Counted from the first letter of the stretch, positions 32,101 through 41,358 are shown. The stretch is 64,000 bases of DNA from Sphaerisporangium melleum (GCF_014646695.1 NZ_BMNT01000040.1:1-64000); one strand, 5' to 3'. Notes: generated from the letters alone by a model not told the origin. Made by a program: numbers and translations.

Positions 32101-32747
32101 CCACGGCCGGCGGCCCCCCTGCCCCGGCCCGGGGCGGGGCGCGCCGCGCGCTGGCGGCCTGGGTGGTGGTCTCCGCCGCGTCGGCCGGGCTGGTGCTGGC
32201 CGCCGCCGGGCGCACCTGGGTCCGCGCCGCCTACTCCGGCGGCCCCGGCGGCGGCACGCGGCTGGAGCTGTCCGGCGGCGAGCTCGCGCCCGTCCTGACC
32301 CCCCTCGCCCTGGCCTGCCTGGCCGCGGTGGTGGCCGTGCTCGCCACGCGCGGCCTCTGGCGCAAGGGGGTGGGCGTGCTCACCGCGCTGCTCGGCGCCG
32401 CGATCGCGGTGGCCGCCTGGCGGGCGGTCTCGCCGGCCGCCGTGGCGCAGGTGGCGGGCACCCGGGGGGCGCTGACCGGTGTGCCGGGCCTGGTGACCTC
32501 CACCGTGCAGCCCTGGCCGGCGCTCGCCGTCGCCGGCGGGGCGCTGCTCACCGCGGCCGGCGCGCTCGCGGTGGTGTCGGGCGGGCGCTGGCCGGGCATG
32601 TCCGAGCGGTACGAGCGGCGGGCGGCGCCGGCCGGCACGCGTGCGGGCGCGGGGCGTCCCGGTGGGTCCGAGCGGTCGCTCTGGGACGCGCTCGACCGGG
32701 GCCTGGACCCCACCGAGGGCGACGGCCCCACCGGCCGGCCCGGCTGA
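32097..32747 (+). CDS. Trp biosynthesis-associated membrane protein (TIGR02234 type)
   Basis: A 216-residue protein with four hydrophobic helices (about residues 18-40, 60-82, 88-110 and 140-160) and a hydrophilic C-terminal tail ending [16 protein letters not shown]. In actinomycetes this family lies between trpE and trpC and is named from that context. Here it directly overlaps hisI; trpE is absent. Its biochemical role is not known. Confidence 0.85.
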   Translation: MTTAGGPPAPARGGARRALAAWVVVSAASAGLVLAAAGRTWVRAAYSGGPGGGTRLELSGGELAPVLTPLALACLAAVVAVLATRGLWRKGVGVLTALLGAAIAVAAWRAVSPAAVAQVAGTRGALTGVPGLVTSTVQPWPALAVAGGALLTAAGALAVVSGGRWPGMSERYERRAAPAGTRAGAGRPGGSERSLWDALDRGLDPTEGDGPTGRPG

Positions 32748-32885
32748 TCCGCTCGCCTGTGTCGGACGCTCCGCAACCGTCAGATGACAACTTGCCCACA
32801 AAGTGGGACAACCATCGTGCGTGTCGCCGCTCGTCGCTATGCTGCCGCAGCGCGACCCGCGCATTGATCTCACAGGAGTCCTTCG

Positions 32886-33392
32886 ATGAGCTACGGGAAT
32901 CAGCCGGGCGGTCCTGAGGGGTACGACCCTCAGCAGCCCGGTGGCCAGCCCTCCGGGGGGTACGGCCAGCAGGGCGGCGGCTACGGCCAGCAGCCGGGCT
33001 ACGGCCAGCAGCAAGGGGGCTACGGGCAGCAGCAGGGGGGATACGGGCAGCAGGGGGGCTACCCGCCGCCCCAGGGCGGCTACGGCTACGGACAACAGCA
33101 GGGTCCCTACGGCGCGCCCGCCGCGCCGGACAACCACCTGGTCCCGGCGATCCTCACCACGCTGTTCTGCTGCCTGCCCTTCGGCATCGTGTCGATCGTC
33201 AAGTCGTCCCAGGTCAACTCCAAGTGGGCCGTCGGCGACTACCAGGGGGCCATCGCCGCCTCCGAAGAGGCCAAGACCTGGTGGAAGCGCGCCCTCATCT
33301 GGGGCATCGTCGCCGACATCGTGATCGTCGTCGGCTACTTCATCCTGGTGGCCGTGCTGCTCAGCGCGAGCAACTCGTCGTACAACTACTGA
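32886..33392 (+). CDS. CD225/dispanin-family membrane protein with Gln/Gly/Tyr-rich tail
   Basis: A 168-residue protein. The N-terminal 80 residues repeat GGYGQQ and GYGQQQ. The rest has two helices of the CD225/dispanin type: [20 protein letters not shown] with the double Cys, [20 protein letters not shown] and [17 protein letters not shown], then a final membrane helix. Members are small two-pass proteins associated with membranes; bacterial functions are poorly known. Its stop shares one base with the start of the DUF2752 gene. Confidence 0.88.
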   Translation: MSYGNQPGGPEGYDPQQPGGQPSGGYGQQGGGYGQQPGYGQQQGGYGQQQGGYGQQGGYPPPQGGYGYGQQQGPYGAPAAPDNHLVPAILTTLFCCLPFGIVSIVKSSQVNSKWAVGDYQGAIAASEEAKTWWKRALIWGIVADIVIVVGYFILVAVLLSASNSSYNY

Positions 33393-33829
33393 TGACGGCG
33401 CACGCGGAGCACACCGGGCGGCGCGGGAAGGGCCGCCTGCGGTCCATGCTCGCGCCCTTCGGCGCCGCGGCGCTCACCGGGGCGGTGTTCACCTACGTCG
33501 GGCTGGTCGACCCCAACCAGACCGGCCACTACCCGACCTGCCCGTTCCTGCTGGTCACCGGGCTCTACTGCCCCGGCTGCGGCACGCTTCGCACCATCCA
33601 CGCGCTGGCGCACGGGGACATGGTGGCCGCGCTCGGGCTCAACCCTCTCGCGGTGGCGACCGTCCCGTTCCTGCTGTTCTGGTGGGGGAGGTGGGCGCTG
33701 CGCACCTGGCAGGGGAGGCCGGTGCGCACGACCCTCGCCCACCCGGCGTACATCTGGGCCTTCCTCGCCCTCGTCATCGTCTACTGGATCGTGCGCAATC
33801 TGCCTTTCGGCAGGTTCCTCGCACCGTGA
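33392..33829 (+). CDS. DUF2752 membrane protein
   Basis: A 145-residue protein with three membrane helices and the DUF2752 hallmark TCPFLLVTGLYCPGCGTLRT followed by IHALAHGDMVAALGLNPLA. The conserved CPxCGxxR motif suggests metal or thiol chemistry at the membrane, though no function is established. ATG 33392 overlaps the preceding stop by one base. DUF2752 genes commonly precede trpC in actinomycetes. Confidence 0.88.
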   Translation: MTAHAEHTGRRGKGRLRSMLAPFGAAALTGAVFTYVGLVDPNQTGHYPTCPFLLVTGLYCPGCGTLRTIHALAHGDMVAALGLNPLAVATVPFLLFWWGRWALRTWQGRPVRTTLAHPAYIWAFLALVIVYWIVRNLPFGRFLAP

Positions 33830-33836
33830 GTCCGGC

Positions 33837-33857
33837 GCTCGCCACCCGGTGGCGAGC
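33837..33857 (+). terminator. Hairpin before the trpC leader
   Basis: GCTCGCCAC (33837-33845) and GTGGCGAGC (33849-33857) with a 3-nt loop, 8 bp after the DUF2752 stop. It likely ends or attenuates transcription from hisI, so trpCBA probably has its own promoter. Confidence 0.65.
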
Positions 33858-33875
33858 GGGCGGCGGTAAGCCCGA

Positions 33876-33881
33876 TACCAT
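33876..33881 (+). promoter_or_regulatory. Candidate -10 element for trpCBA
   Basis: TACCAT, 134 bp before the trpC start and just after the hairpin. No matching -35 sequence is evident. The 130-nt leader that would result contains GAGGGCGCCCTC and GATCAGCCGATC inverted repeats. Confidence 0.3.
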
Positions 33882-34014
33882 CGGCAGGGCAAGGTCGGGA
33901 GAGGGAGCACGCCTTTGGAGCCGATCAGCCGATCGGGTGGTGAGGGCGCCCTCGGCCCGGGGGACAGCGACGGAGGGACCCTGGACGGGTGAGCGAGCCT
34001 AGCGAGGAGATCAA

Positions 34015-34839
34015 GTGAGCGTGCTCGACGAGATCCTGGACGGCGTGCGGGCCGACCTCGCCGACCGGCAGCGGGCCGTTTCGCTCGCGGACCTCAAGGA
34101 ACGCGCCCAGCGCGCGTCCGCCGCCCGGGACGCCTATGCCGCCCTGGGCGGCGATCGGGTCTCGGTGATCGCCGAGGTCAAGCGGTCCAGCCCCTCCAAG
34201 GGGGCGCTGGCGGCGATCGCAGATCCGGCGGCGCTCGCCGGCGACTACGAGGCGGGCGGCGCGCACGTCATCAGCGTGCTGACCGAGCGGCGCCGCTTCG
34301 GCGGCAGCCTGGACGACCTGGCCGCGGTGCGCGCGGCGGTGGACATCCCCGTCCTGCGCAAGGACTTCGTGGTCAGTTCCTATCAATTGTGGGAGGCCCG
34401 CGCGTACGGCGCGGACCTCGCGCTGCTGATCGTGGCCGCCCTGGAGCAGAACGCCCTCGTCTCGCTGATCGAGCGGGCCGAGTCGATCGGCCTGGCGCCG
34501 CTCGTAGAGGTGCATACTGAAGAGGAGCTCGACCGGGCGCTGGAAGCCGGCGCCAAGATCATCGGTGTGAACGCGCGGAACCTCAAGACCTTGGAGGTCG
34601 ACCGCGACGTCTTCGCCCGGATCGCGCCGAAGATTCCGGACGGCGTCCTCAAGATCGCCGAGTCCGGCGTGCGCGGCCCGCACGACCTGCTGGCCTACGC
34701 CCGCGCCGGCGCCGACGCCGTGCTCGTCGGCGAGAGCCTGGTCACCGGCAAGGATCCCCGTGCCGCCGTGGTCGACCTGGTCACCGCCGGAGCGCATCCC
34801 GCATCGCGACTGGACAACGGACCCGAGAGGCAGCAGTGA
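34015..34839 (+). CDS. trpC: Indole-3-glycerol-phosphate synthase
   Basis: A 274-residue TIM barrel closing CdRP to indole glycerol phosphate. Motifs: [20 protein letters not shown] with the catalytic Glu and Lys, [40 protein letters not shown] with the second Lys, [13 protein letters not shown], and [18 protein letters not shown] 34015 follows GAGGAGA. It is monofunctional, with no TrpF domain, and its stop overlaps the trpB GTG. Confidence 0.97.
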   Translation: MSVLDEILDGVRADLADRQRAVSLADLKERAQRASAARDAYAALGGDRVSVIAEVKRSSPSKGALAAIADPAALAGDYEAGGAHVISVLTERRRFGGSLDDLAAVRAAVDIPVLRKDFVVSSYQLWEARAYGADLALLIVAALEQNALVSLIERAESIGLAPLVEVHTEEELDRALEAGAKIIGVNARNLKTLEVDRDVFARIAPKIPDGVLKIAESGVRGPHDLLAYARAGADAVLVGESLVTGKDPRAAVVDLVTAGAHPASRLDNGPERQQ

Positions 34840-36080
34840 CCATCGCAGAAGGCCCCATCCTGACCGCCGCCGACCTCGTGGGCGGTGGCACGGCCGGTGA
34901 CGACCCCGACGAGCGCGGCCGATTCGGGGTCTTCGGCGGGCGGTTCGTGCCCGAGGCGCTGATCCCGGCCCTGGACGAGGTCGCCAAGGTGTACGCCGAG
35001 GCCAAGGAGGACCCGGCCTTCATCGCCGAGTTCGAGCACCTGCTGCGCACCTACGCCGGCCGGCCGACCGCGGTCACCGAGGTCCGCCGCTTCGGCGAGG
35101 TCGCCGGTGGGGCGCGCGTGCTGCTCAAGCGCGAGGACCTCACGCACACCGGCGCCCACAAGATCAACAATGTGCTCGGCCAGGCGCTGCTCACCAAGCG
35201 CCTCGGCAAGACCCGCGTCATCGCCGAGACCGGCGCCGGGCAGCACGGCGTGGCCACCGCCACCGCGTGCGCCCTGCTCGGCCTGGAGTGCGTGATCTAC
35301 ATGGGCGAGGTCGACTGCGAGCGCCAGGCGCTCAACGTCGCCCGCATGAAGCTCCTCGGCGCGCGCGTCGTCCCGGTCGCCAACGGCAGCCGCACCCTCA
35401 AGGACGCCATCAACGAGGCGTTCCGCGACTGGGTGACCAATGTGGGTAACACCCACTACCTCTTCGGCACGGTCGCCGGGCCCCACCCCTTCCCCGAGAT
35501 CGTCCGTGACTTCGCCCGCATCATCGGGGTCGAGGCCCGCCGCCAGGTGCTGGAGCTGACCGGCAGCCTGCCCGACGCCGTCTGCGCGGCCGTCGGCGGC
35601 GGTTCCAACGCCATCGGCGCCTTCCACGCCTTCCTCGGTGACGAGGGCGTCGCGCTGCACGGCTACGAGGCCGCCGGTCGCGGTGTCCAGAGCGGCGAGC
35701 ACGCCTGCACCCTCACCGAGGGGTCGATCGGCGTCCTGCACGGCTCGCGCACCTACGTCCTGCAGGACGACGAGGGCCAGACCATCGATTCCCACTCGAT
35801 CTCGGCCGGGCTCGACTACCCCGGCGTCGGCCCCGAGCACGCCTGGCTGAAGGACTCCGGCCGCGCGACCTACCACGGCATCACCGACGACGAGGCGATG
35901 GAGGCCTTCTCCATCCTGGCGCGCACCGAGGGCATCATCCCGGCCATCGAGTCCGCGCACGCCCTGGCCGGTGCGATCAAGCTCGGCCGCGAGCTGGGCC
36001 CGGAGGCGACCATCCTGGTCAACCTCTCCGGGCGCGGCGACAAGGACATGGGCACCGCCATGAAATATTTCAACCTGTAG
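34836..36080 (+). CDS. trpB: Tryptophan synthase beta chain
   Basis: A 414-residue PLP enzyme joining indole and serine. It shows [17 protein letters not shown], the PLP Lys in [47 protein letters not shown] with the phosphate-binding glycines, [14 protein letters not shown] and [16 protein letters not shown] 34836 overlaps the trpC stop, so production is coupled. It forms the alpha2-beta2 complex with TrpA encoded 31 bp downstream. Confidence 0.97.
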   Translation: MTIAEGPILTAADLVGGGTAGDDPDERGRFGVFGGRFVPEALIPALDEVAKVYAEAKEDPAFIAEFEHLLRTYAGRPTAVTEVRRFGEVAGGARVLLKREDLTHTGAHKINNVLGQALLTKRLGKTRVIAETGAGQHGVATATACALLGLECVIYMGEVDCERQALNVARMKLLGARVVPVANGSRTLKDAINEAFRDWVTNVGNTHYLFGTVAGPHPFPEIVRDFARIIGVEARRQVLELTGSLPDAVCAAVGGGSNAIGAFHAFLGDEGVALHGYEAAGRGVQSGEHACTLTEGSIGVLHGSRTYVLQDDEGQTIDSHSISAGLDYPGVGPEHAWLKDSGRATYHGITDDEAMEAFSILARTEGIIPAIESAHALAGAIKLGRELGPEATILVNLSGRGDKDMGTAMKYFNL

Positions 36081-36111
36081 GCCCCCACACTTCCGAGCGG
36101 GACATCCAGAC

Positions 36112-36915
36112 ATGACGACTCTTCAGACGGTGTTCGAGAAGGCGCGGGCCGACCGCAGGGCCGCCCTCGTCGGATACCTCCCGGCCGGATTCCCCACCAA
36201 GGACGGCGCCGTCGCCGCCGCGACAGCGATGGTGGAGGCCGGCTGTGACGTCATCGAGATCGGCCTGCCCTACTCCGATCCGCTGATGGACGGCCCCACC
36301 ATCCAGGACGCCGTGCACCGGGCCCTGCTCAACGGCACCCGCATCGCCGACGTGATGCGCACCGTCGAGGGCGTCGCCAAGACCGGCGCCGCCGTGCTGG
36401 TCATGACGTACTGGAACCCGATCGACCGCTACGGCGCCGAGCGGTTCGCCCGGGAGCTGGCGGACGTCGGCGGCAGCGGCACGATCACCCCCGACCTCAC
36501 CCCGGAGGAGGCCGGGCCCTGGCTCGAGGTGAGCGCGGTGACCGGCATCGACACCGTCTTCCTGGTGGCCCCGAGCTCCCCCGAGGAGCGCATCAAGGCC
36601 GTCGCCGACTGCTGCACCGGTTTCGTGTACGCCGCCTCGCTCATGGGCGTCACCGGCGCGCGGGAGAGCGTGAGCTCGGCGGCCGAGGGCCTGGTGCAGC
36701 GCACCCGTTCCCAGACCCGGCTGCCGGTCTGCGTCGGTCTCGGCGTCGGCAACGGCGCCCAGGCCGCCGAGGTGGCCGGGTACGCCGACGGCGTCATCGT
36801 CGGCTCGGCGTTCATCCGCCGTCTGCTCGACGCTCCCGACGAGGCCGCCGGGCTGGACTCCGTACGCCGGCTCGCCGCCGAGCTGGCCGAGGGCGTGCGC
36901 GGCGTGCGCGCCTGA
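36112..36915 (+). CDS. trpA: Tryptophan synthase alpha chain
   Basis: A 267-residue TIM barrel cleaving indole glycerol phosphate to indole. Visible: VGYLPAGFPTKDG, DVIEIGLPYSDPLMDGPTIQ with the catalytic Glu and Asp, MTYWNPIDRYGAERF, LVAPSSPEERI, VYAASLMGVTGAR and VGLGVGNGAQA. The loop normally reading IVPDLP is TITPDLT here, a minor variation. It ends the trp operon, followed by a hairpin. Confidence 0.96.
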   Translation: MTTLQTVFEKARADRRAALVGYLPAGFPTKDGAVAAATAMVEAGCDVIEIGLPYSDPLMDGPTIQDAVHRALLNGTRIADVMRTVEGVAKTGAAVLVMTYWNPIDRYGAERFARELADVGGSGTITPDLTPEEAGPWLEVSAVTGIDTVFLVAPSSPEERIKAVADCCTGFVYAASLMGVTGARESVSSAAEGLVQRTRSQTRLPVCVGLGVGNGAQAAEVAGYADGVIVGSAFIRRLLDAPDEAAGLDSVRRLAAELAEGVRGVRA

Positions 36916-37250
36916 CCGCATTCATTCCAAGCCGTTCTGCGACGCCTCGTCCCGATGGGGGGCGAGGCGTCGTCATTCGTCCTCTCTAGGGTCCTTGGTC
37001 CCCGACGATCGGGCCACGAGCCCATTCCCCGAGGTCACCGGGGTCGGGCAATCTACTCGCGGGCTGCTTACCGGCCGCTTATCGGGGTCATGATGGGCTG
37101 TAGTGCCGGTAGCCTTCGGCCGGACGGCCGCCGCCGAGAGGCGGCGCGCCCCGGCGGCTCTGGACGTCCGCAGGCGGGCACGTCCGCCGGGCCGGTCGCT
37201 CGTGGTGACAAAGGAGACAAGATGCTGGTGACGTCGCGGAGGCCGCGCCG
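36916..37250. other. 335-bp intergenic region after trpA
   Basis: Contains the trp terminator at 36940-36972, then a mixed stretch with several short GC-rich dyads (for example GGCCGGACGGCC near 37117) and presumably the promoter for the MauE-like gene. No coding frame is supported. Confidence 0.4.
36940..36972 (+). terminator. Terminator of the trp operon
   Basis: CGACGCCTCG (36940-36949) pairs with CGAGGCGTCG (36963-36972), loop 13 nt, followed by a T/C-rich tail. Confidence 0.75.
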
Positions 37251-37802
37251 ATGAGGTCGCTTTACGCACACCCGGCGGTACCCTGGGTGACGACCGTTGC
37301 CCGGCTCGTGCTCGCCGGTGTGCTGATCGTCGCCGGCTGGCTGAAGATCGGCACTCCGGCGCTGTCGGTCCAGGCCGTCCAGGCGTACGAGTTGCTGCCG
37401 GAGCGGGTCGCCACCGTGGTGGGCTACGGCCTGCCGCTCGTCGAGATCGTCGTAGGGGTGTTGCTGGTTGCCGGGCTGCTCACGCGCGTGGCGGGCGCGG
37501 TCTCCGCGCTGCTCATGCTGGCCTTCGTGGTCGGCATCGCCTCGGCGTGGGCCCGCGGCCTGCGCATCGACTGCGGCTGCTTCGGCGGCGGCGGCAAGCT
37601 CGCCGCAGGGCAGAGTCCCTCCTACTTCTGGGAGATCCTCCGCGACGGCGGCCTGTTCCTGCTGGCGGCGTGGACCGTCCGGTTCGCTCCGGGCCGCTTC
37701 TCGCTCGACGCGGCGCTCGGCCTGGTCCCGGCCCGCCGCCTCACGCGAGACGACGAGCTTGAGGAGCCCGGCGACGGCGTGGACCAGGGGGAGGCCGCGT
37801 GA
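37251..37802 (+). CDS. MauE/DoxX-like membrane protein
   Basis: A 183-residue protein with four hydrophobic helices (around 10-30, 50-75, 80-100 and 125-145). The sequence GLRIDCGCFGGGGKLAAGQS contains the CGC(F)G motif of MauE-type DoxX relatives, which work with thiol-disulfide proteins. ATG 37251 follows CGGAGG at 8 nt. The next gene is a DsbA-like thiol oxidoreductase 40 bp away, and a vitamin-K-like or DsbD-like electron-relay role to it is plausible but inferred. Confidence 0.85.
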   Translation: MRSLYAHPAVPWVTTVARLVLAGVLIVAGWLKIGTPALSVQAVQAYELLPERVATVVGYGLPLVEIVVGVLLVAGLLTRVAGAVSALLMLAFVVGIASAWARGLRIDCGCFGGGGKLAAGQSPSYFWEILRDGGLFLLAAWTVRFAPGRFSLDAALGLVPARRLTRDDELEEPGDGVDQGEAA

Positions 37803-37842
37803 TCGGCGACGATGACCGGCCCGGAAAGAAGGAGATCGTCTG

Positions 37843-38607
37843 ATGGGAAAGGCCGCGCGGCAGGTCTCGGCCCGCGAGCGCATCAAGGCACAGCGTGAGC
37901 AGGAGCGCGTGCAGGAGCGGCGCCGGCGCGTCGCGACCGTGGTCACCTCGGTCGTCGTGCTGCTCGCCGTGGTCATCGGAGGCTGGTGGTACGTCCAGAC
38001 CAACCGTTCTGAGACGGCCACCGCCGCGCTGGCCCCGATCAGCGTGGCGGCCGACGGCTCGACGGTCATGGCCAAGCCCGGCGTCACCAAGCCCGTGCTG
38101 GACATCTACGAGGACTTCCAGTGCCCGGCCTGCAAGGCGTTCGAGCAGACCAGCGGGCCCACGGTGAAGAACCTCGCGGCGGACGGCAAGGTCAAGGTCG
38201 TCTACCACGTGGTCAACATCTTCACCGAGGAGCCCACCCGCGGCAACACCGCCCGCGCGTCCGCGGCGGCCCGGTGCGTGCCCGCCGGCCCGCAGTGGAT
38301 GGCCTTCCATGACCGGCTCTACAAGGAGCAGCCGCCCGAGAGCAAGCAGGGCTTCGCGCTGGACGACCTGGTCAAGTGGGGCAAGGAGACCGGGGTCACC
38401 GACGCCGGCTTCGAATCCTGCGTCAAGACCCAGAAGTACGCCCAGACCCAGGCCGAGTACAACCAGAAGATCATCGACGCCAAGACGTTCCAGGGCACGC
38501 CGACGCTGCGGCTCGACGGCAAGGAGCTCGCCAACGACGTCACCTACAGCCCGTCGGCGCTGCGCCAGACCATCCTTGATGCCGCGCAGCAGGCCGGGAA
38601 CCGGTAA
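37843..38607 (+). CDS. Membrane-anchored DsbA-like thiol-disulfide oxidoreductase
   Basis: A 254-residue protein. A basic N-terminus (RERIKAQREQERVQERRRR) precedes one membrane helix at about residues 30-50; the rest is an extracytoplasmic DsbA/thioredoxin-fold domain with active-site YEDFQCPACKAFEQ (CPAC) and the cis-Pro loop QGTPTLRLDG. Two further Cys (ARCVP, ESCVK) may form a structural disulfide. ATG 37843 follows AGAAGGAGA. It probably oxidises or isomerises disulfides in exported proteins together with the MauE-like membrane protein. Confidence 0.92.
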   Translation: MGKAARQVSARERIKAQREQERVQERRRRVATVVTSVVVLLAVVIGGWWYVQTNRSETATAALAPISVAADGSTVMAKPGVTKPVLDIYEDFQCPACKAFEQTSGPTVKNLAADGKVKVVYHVVNIFTEEPTRGNTARASAAARCVPAGPQWMAFHDRLYKEQPPESKQGFALDDLVKWGKETGVTDAGFESCVKTQKYAQTQAEYNQKIIDAKTFQGTPTLRLDGKELANDVTYSPSALRQTILDAAQQAGNR

Positions 38608-38618
38608 CGTCACCTGAC

Positions 38619-39809
38619 ATGCCCCTGGCCTCCATCCCCAGCCCGCCAGAAGGGGTCTGGTACCTCGGACCGATCCCTCTGCGGGCCTACGCTTTCTGCA
38701 TCGTGCTCGGCGTCATCGCCGCCGTCTGGATCGGTGAGCGCCGCTGGCGCGCCCGCGGCGGCGAGCCCGGCACCATCACCGACCTCGCCGTCTGGGCCGT
38801 CCCGTTCGGCCTGGTCGGCGGGCGGCTCTACCACGTCATCAGCGACTGGCAGCTCTACTTCGCGCCCGACGCCCCGAACCGCCCGATCGACGCGCTGTAC
38901 ATCTGGCACGGCGGTCTCGGCATCTGGGGCGCCATCGCGCTCGGCGCCGTCGGCGTGTGGATCGCCTGCCGCAGGCGTGGCATCTCGCTGTCGGCGGTCG
39001 CCGACGCGGTGGCGCCGGGCATCGCGGTCGCGCAGGCGATCGGCCGCTGGGGCAACTACTTCAACCAGGAGCTGTTCGGCGGGCCGACCGACCTGCCGTG
39101 GGGCCTGGAGATCGAGCCGGGCCGTCCCGGCACCATCCCCGGCGAGATGACCTACCACCCCACCTTCCTGTACGAGTCGCTGTGGGACCTCGCGCTGGCC
39201 GCGGTGCTGATCTGGGCGGGCCGGCGCTGGGCGCTGCGCCACGGCCGGCTGTTCGCGATCTACGTCGCCGGATACACCCTGGGCCGCTTCTGGATCGAGG
39301 GCATGCGGGTGGATCCCGCCCACCACATCCTCGGCCTGCGGCTGAACCAGTGGACCTCCGTTGTGATCTTCCTCGGCGCCCTCGTGTACCTGTACCTGAC
39401 CAGGAACAGGACCACCGAGGAGATCGTGAACCCGATGAGCGGAGCCGGTCTCGACCCCGCCCACGACGCCGCGCAGGCGGACGAGCACGAGATCGCCGCC
39501 GCCGCGGCCGCCGCCGAGGAGCCGGGATCCGCCGAGGGCCCGCCCGGCGAGGCGGGGGAGAGCGCCTCCGAACCGGACGACCCGCAGACCGGCCCGCGGA
39601 CCGAGGCCGCCGCGAAGGCCGGGCAGGGCGCGTCAACGGGTGGCGGCACACCGGTCGACGCCGCCGAGGGCGGCGAGCCGGCGGGCGAGGCCGCTGCCCC
39701 GGAGACGGCGGCAGGAGCCGGCAAGGCCGCCGGTGCTGACGAGAAGGCATCCCCGTCACCTGACCCCGCGTCGTCGTCGGCGCCGGCCTCGGAGGCGAAT
39801 TCCCGATGA
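38619..39809 (+). CDS. lgt: Prolipoprotein diacylglyceryl transferase
   Basis: A 396-residue membrane enzyme that attaches diacylglycerol to the lipobox Cys of prolipoproteins. Motifs: PLRAYAFCIVLGVIAAVWIG, GLVGGRLYHVISDW, IWHGGLGIWGA, the Lgt signature AIGRWGNYFNQELFG and YTLGRFWIEGMR. Residues 1-265 are the enzyme; the last 130 are an Ala/Glu/Gly-rich disordered tail, as in other actinobacterial Lgt proteins. TAACGT ends 8 nt before ATG 38619 and may be an internal leaderless promoter. Lipoprotein substrates in the window include two ABC binding proteins and a DUF4352 lipoprotein. Confidence 0.96.
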   Translation: MPLASIPSPPEGVWYLGPIPLRAYAFCIVLGVIAAVWIGERRWRARGGEPGTITDLAVWAVPFGLVGGRLYHVISDWQLYFAPDAPNRPIDALYIWHGGLGIWGAIALGAVGVWIACRRRGISLSAVADAVAPGIAVAQAIGRWGNYFNQELFGGPTDLPWGLEIEPGRPGTIPGEMTYHPTFLYESLWDLALAAVLIWAGRRWALRHGRLFAIYVAGYTLGRFWIEGMRVDPAHHILGLRLNQWTSVVIFLGALVYLYLTRNRTTEEIVNPMSGAGLDPAHDAAQADEHEIAAAAAAAEEPGSAEGPPGEAGESASEPDDPQTGPRTEAAAKAGQGASTGGGTPVDAAEGGEPAGEAAAPETAAGAGKAAGADEKASPSPDPASSSAPASEANSR

Positions 39810-40690
39810 CCCAAGGCGGCCTCTCGGGGGGGCACGCCGGGTCCGCCTCTGGTCCTCCGCCCGACGGGCGCCGGCGGACGGGGAGCGCGCGCAGCAAGCG
39901 GCGCCGCCCCTCGTTCGAGGTCGACGCCCTGTCCGAGCGGGGTCTGACCCGGGGCCAGCAACGCCTGCTGATCGCCGCCGGCACGGTGATCGCCGTGCTG
40001 GCCGGCGCCTTCGGTCTCACCGCTCTGTTCAGCACCCTCGGCGTGTCCGACCCGCCCGTGGAGGAGGGGTCGGCCGCCGAGGCGATCGGCTTGCTCAGCC
40101 CGTCCGACTACCAGGCCTGGCCCTCGCTCAAGCTGTTCGCGCCGATCGACCGGCGCGAGGCCGACCGCACGCCGCTGCGGGCCGAGGAGGTCTTCTCGAT
40201 CAAGACCGTCCGCAGCGGCAAGCTGACCCTCAAACTGGCCGCCCGGCGGCTCGACGGCGCCTGCGCGCCCGCGGTGTGGGGCGGCAAACTGCTCGCCGAG
40301 TTGGGCGAGACCGGCTGCACGCAGGTGGTCCGCGGTCTCTATGTGAGCGCCGACCGCCGGTACCTCGCGCAGTACACGCTGTTCAACATGGCCGACACCG
40401 CCGCCGCCGACCGGCTGGTCCGCGAGCTGTCCACGCTGTACCGCGGGGGAGGGTGGGTGCGCCCGCTGGAGTCGGGGGCGGTCGTGTTCCCGCAGGACGG
40501 CTACAGCGAGGCGAGCGGCCACGTCATGGGGCACTACGCCGGGCTGGTGTGGGTGGCCAGGGCCGACGGGCAGGAGGCCACGCCCCGGGACGACTTCGTC
40601 ACGCTGACCCTGGCCGCCCGGGCCGCCGAGAAGGCCGTCTACCGGAGGGTGGTCACCGCCGGCGGCCCCGCCGCCTCCCCGGCCGGCTGA
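39806..40690 (+). CDS. Anchored hypothetical protein, paralogue A of a two-gene family beside lgt
   Basis: A 294-residue protein. ATG 39806 overlaps the lgt stop. A basic cytosolic segment (RRRTGSARSKRRRPSFEVDA) precedes one membrane helix at about residues 52-75; the rest is extracytoplasmic. The domain contains LRAEEVF, DGACAPAVWGGKL, TGCTQVVRGLY, AQYTLFNM and AADRLVREL, all paralleled in the next gene. Two conserved Cys about 20 residues apart could form a disulfide. I do not recognise a named family. Confidence 0.75.
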   Translation: MTQGGLSGGHAGSASGPPPDGRRRTGSARSKRRRPSFEVDALSERGLTRGQQRLLIAAGTVIAVLAGAFGLTALFSTLGVSDPPVEEGSAAEAIGLLSPSDYQAWPSLKLFAPIDRREADRTPLRAEEVFSIKTVRSGKLTLKLAARRLDGACAPAVWGGKLLAELGETGCTQVVRGLYVSADRRYLAQYTLFNMADTAAADRLVRELSTLYRGGGWVRPLESGAVVFPQDGYSEASGHVMGHYAGLVWVARADGQEATPRDDFVTLTLAARAAEKAVYRRVVTAGGPAASPAG

Positions 40691-40693
40691 CGA

Positions 40694-40699
40694 TAGGCT
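40694..40699 (+). promoter_or_regulatory. Candidate leaderless -10 element (TAGGCT) for paralogue B
   Basis: TAGGCT is followed by 8 nt and ATG 40708. No Shine-Dalgarno sequence is present. Confidence 0.45.
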
Positions 40700-40707
40700 G
40701 CGTGGCC

Positions 40708-41358
40708 ATGCCGAGCCGTAGGTGGATCGCCGTGGCGATCGCGGGGGTGCTCGCCGGGGCGGGAGCGGTGGGGTACGTCCTGCTGCGACCCGTGACGGGG
40801 CCGGTCCCCGGCAAGGTGCGCGCCGAGCGCACCTCCGCGCTGTACGCCCCGATCGCCACCCGCCGCGACGACCCCCGCCCGCTGACCGCCGAGGAGGTGT
40901 TCGGGCGGGCCGGCACGATGTCCGCCGCGGGGGTGACCATGCACCGGCGTCAGGTCTCGGCGTCCGCCGACTGCGCTCAGGCGCTGTGGGGCGAGCCCCT
41001 GACGGCGGCCGCGGCCGGGTGCGTCCAGGTGGTGCGGGCGGGCTTCGCCGATGCGGCCGGTGGGGTGTCCGGGCAGTACACCGTGTTCGACATGCCCGAG
41101 GAGTCCGCGGCGGACCGCTTGGTGGCGGCGCTGCGGGCCCGGCCCGCGGAGGGCTTCCTCACCCTCGCGCCCGGGCAGCCGCCGTCGTTCGACGCCGGCC
41201 ACAGCAGGGCCGAGGTACGGGCGCTCGGGCACTTCGTCGTGGTCAACTGGGTGGGCCCGGTGAGTGACGCAGGGCCGGCCGATGTCACCCTGGCGCAGGT
41301 GGCTCTGGAGGGCCTGGGTGGCTTCGTCCAGGCGCGGGTGCTCGACGCCGCCGGTTGA
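40708..41358 (+). CDS. Anchored hypothetical protein, paralogue B
   Basis: A 216-residue protein. ATG 40708 gives MPSRRWIAVAIAGVLAGAGA, a membrane anchor or uncleaved signal. The extracytoplasmic domain repeats the pattern of its neighbour: LTAEEVF, ADCAQALWGEPL, AGCVQVVRAGF, GQYTVFDM, AADRLVAAL and a final GHFVVVNWVG (GHYAGLVWVAR in paralogue A). The pair arose by duplication. Expression may be separate because a TAGGCT element precedes the start. Function unknown. Confidence 0.75.
   Translation: MPSRRWIAVAIAGVLAGAGAVGYVLLRPVTGPVPGKVRAERTSALYAPIATRRDDPRPLTAEEVFGRAGTMSAAGVTMHRRQVSASADCAQALWGEPLTAAAAGCVQVVRAGFADAAGGVSGQYTVFDMPEESAADRLVAALRARPAEGFLTLAPGQPPSFDAGHSRAEVRALGHFVVVNWVGPVSDAGPADVTLAQVALEGLGGFVQARVLDAAG

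Noticed and set aside
33940-34002. trp leader peptide
   Set aside because: The 20-codon frame has a single Trp and no adjacent Trp run, no clear ribosome binding site and no obvious antiterminator pairing, so it is not supported as a classical attenuator peptide.
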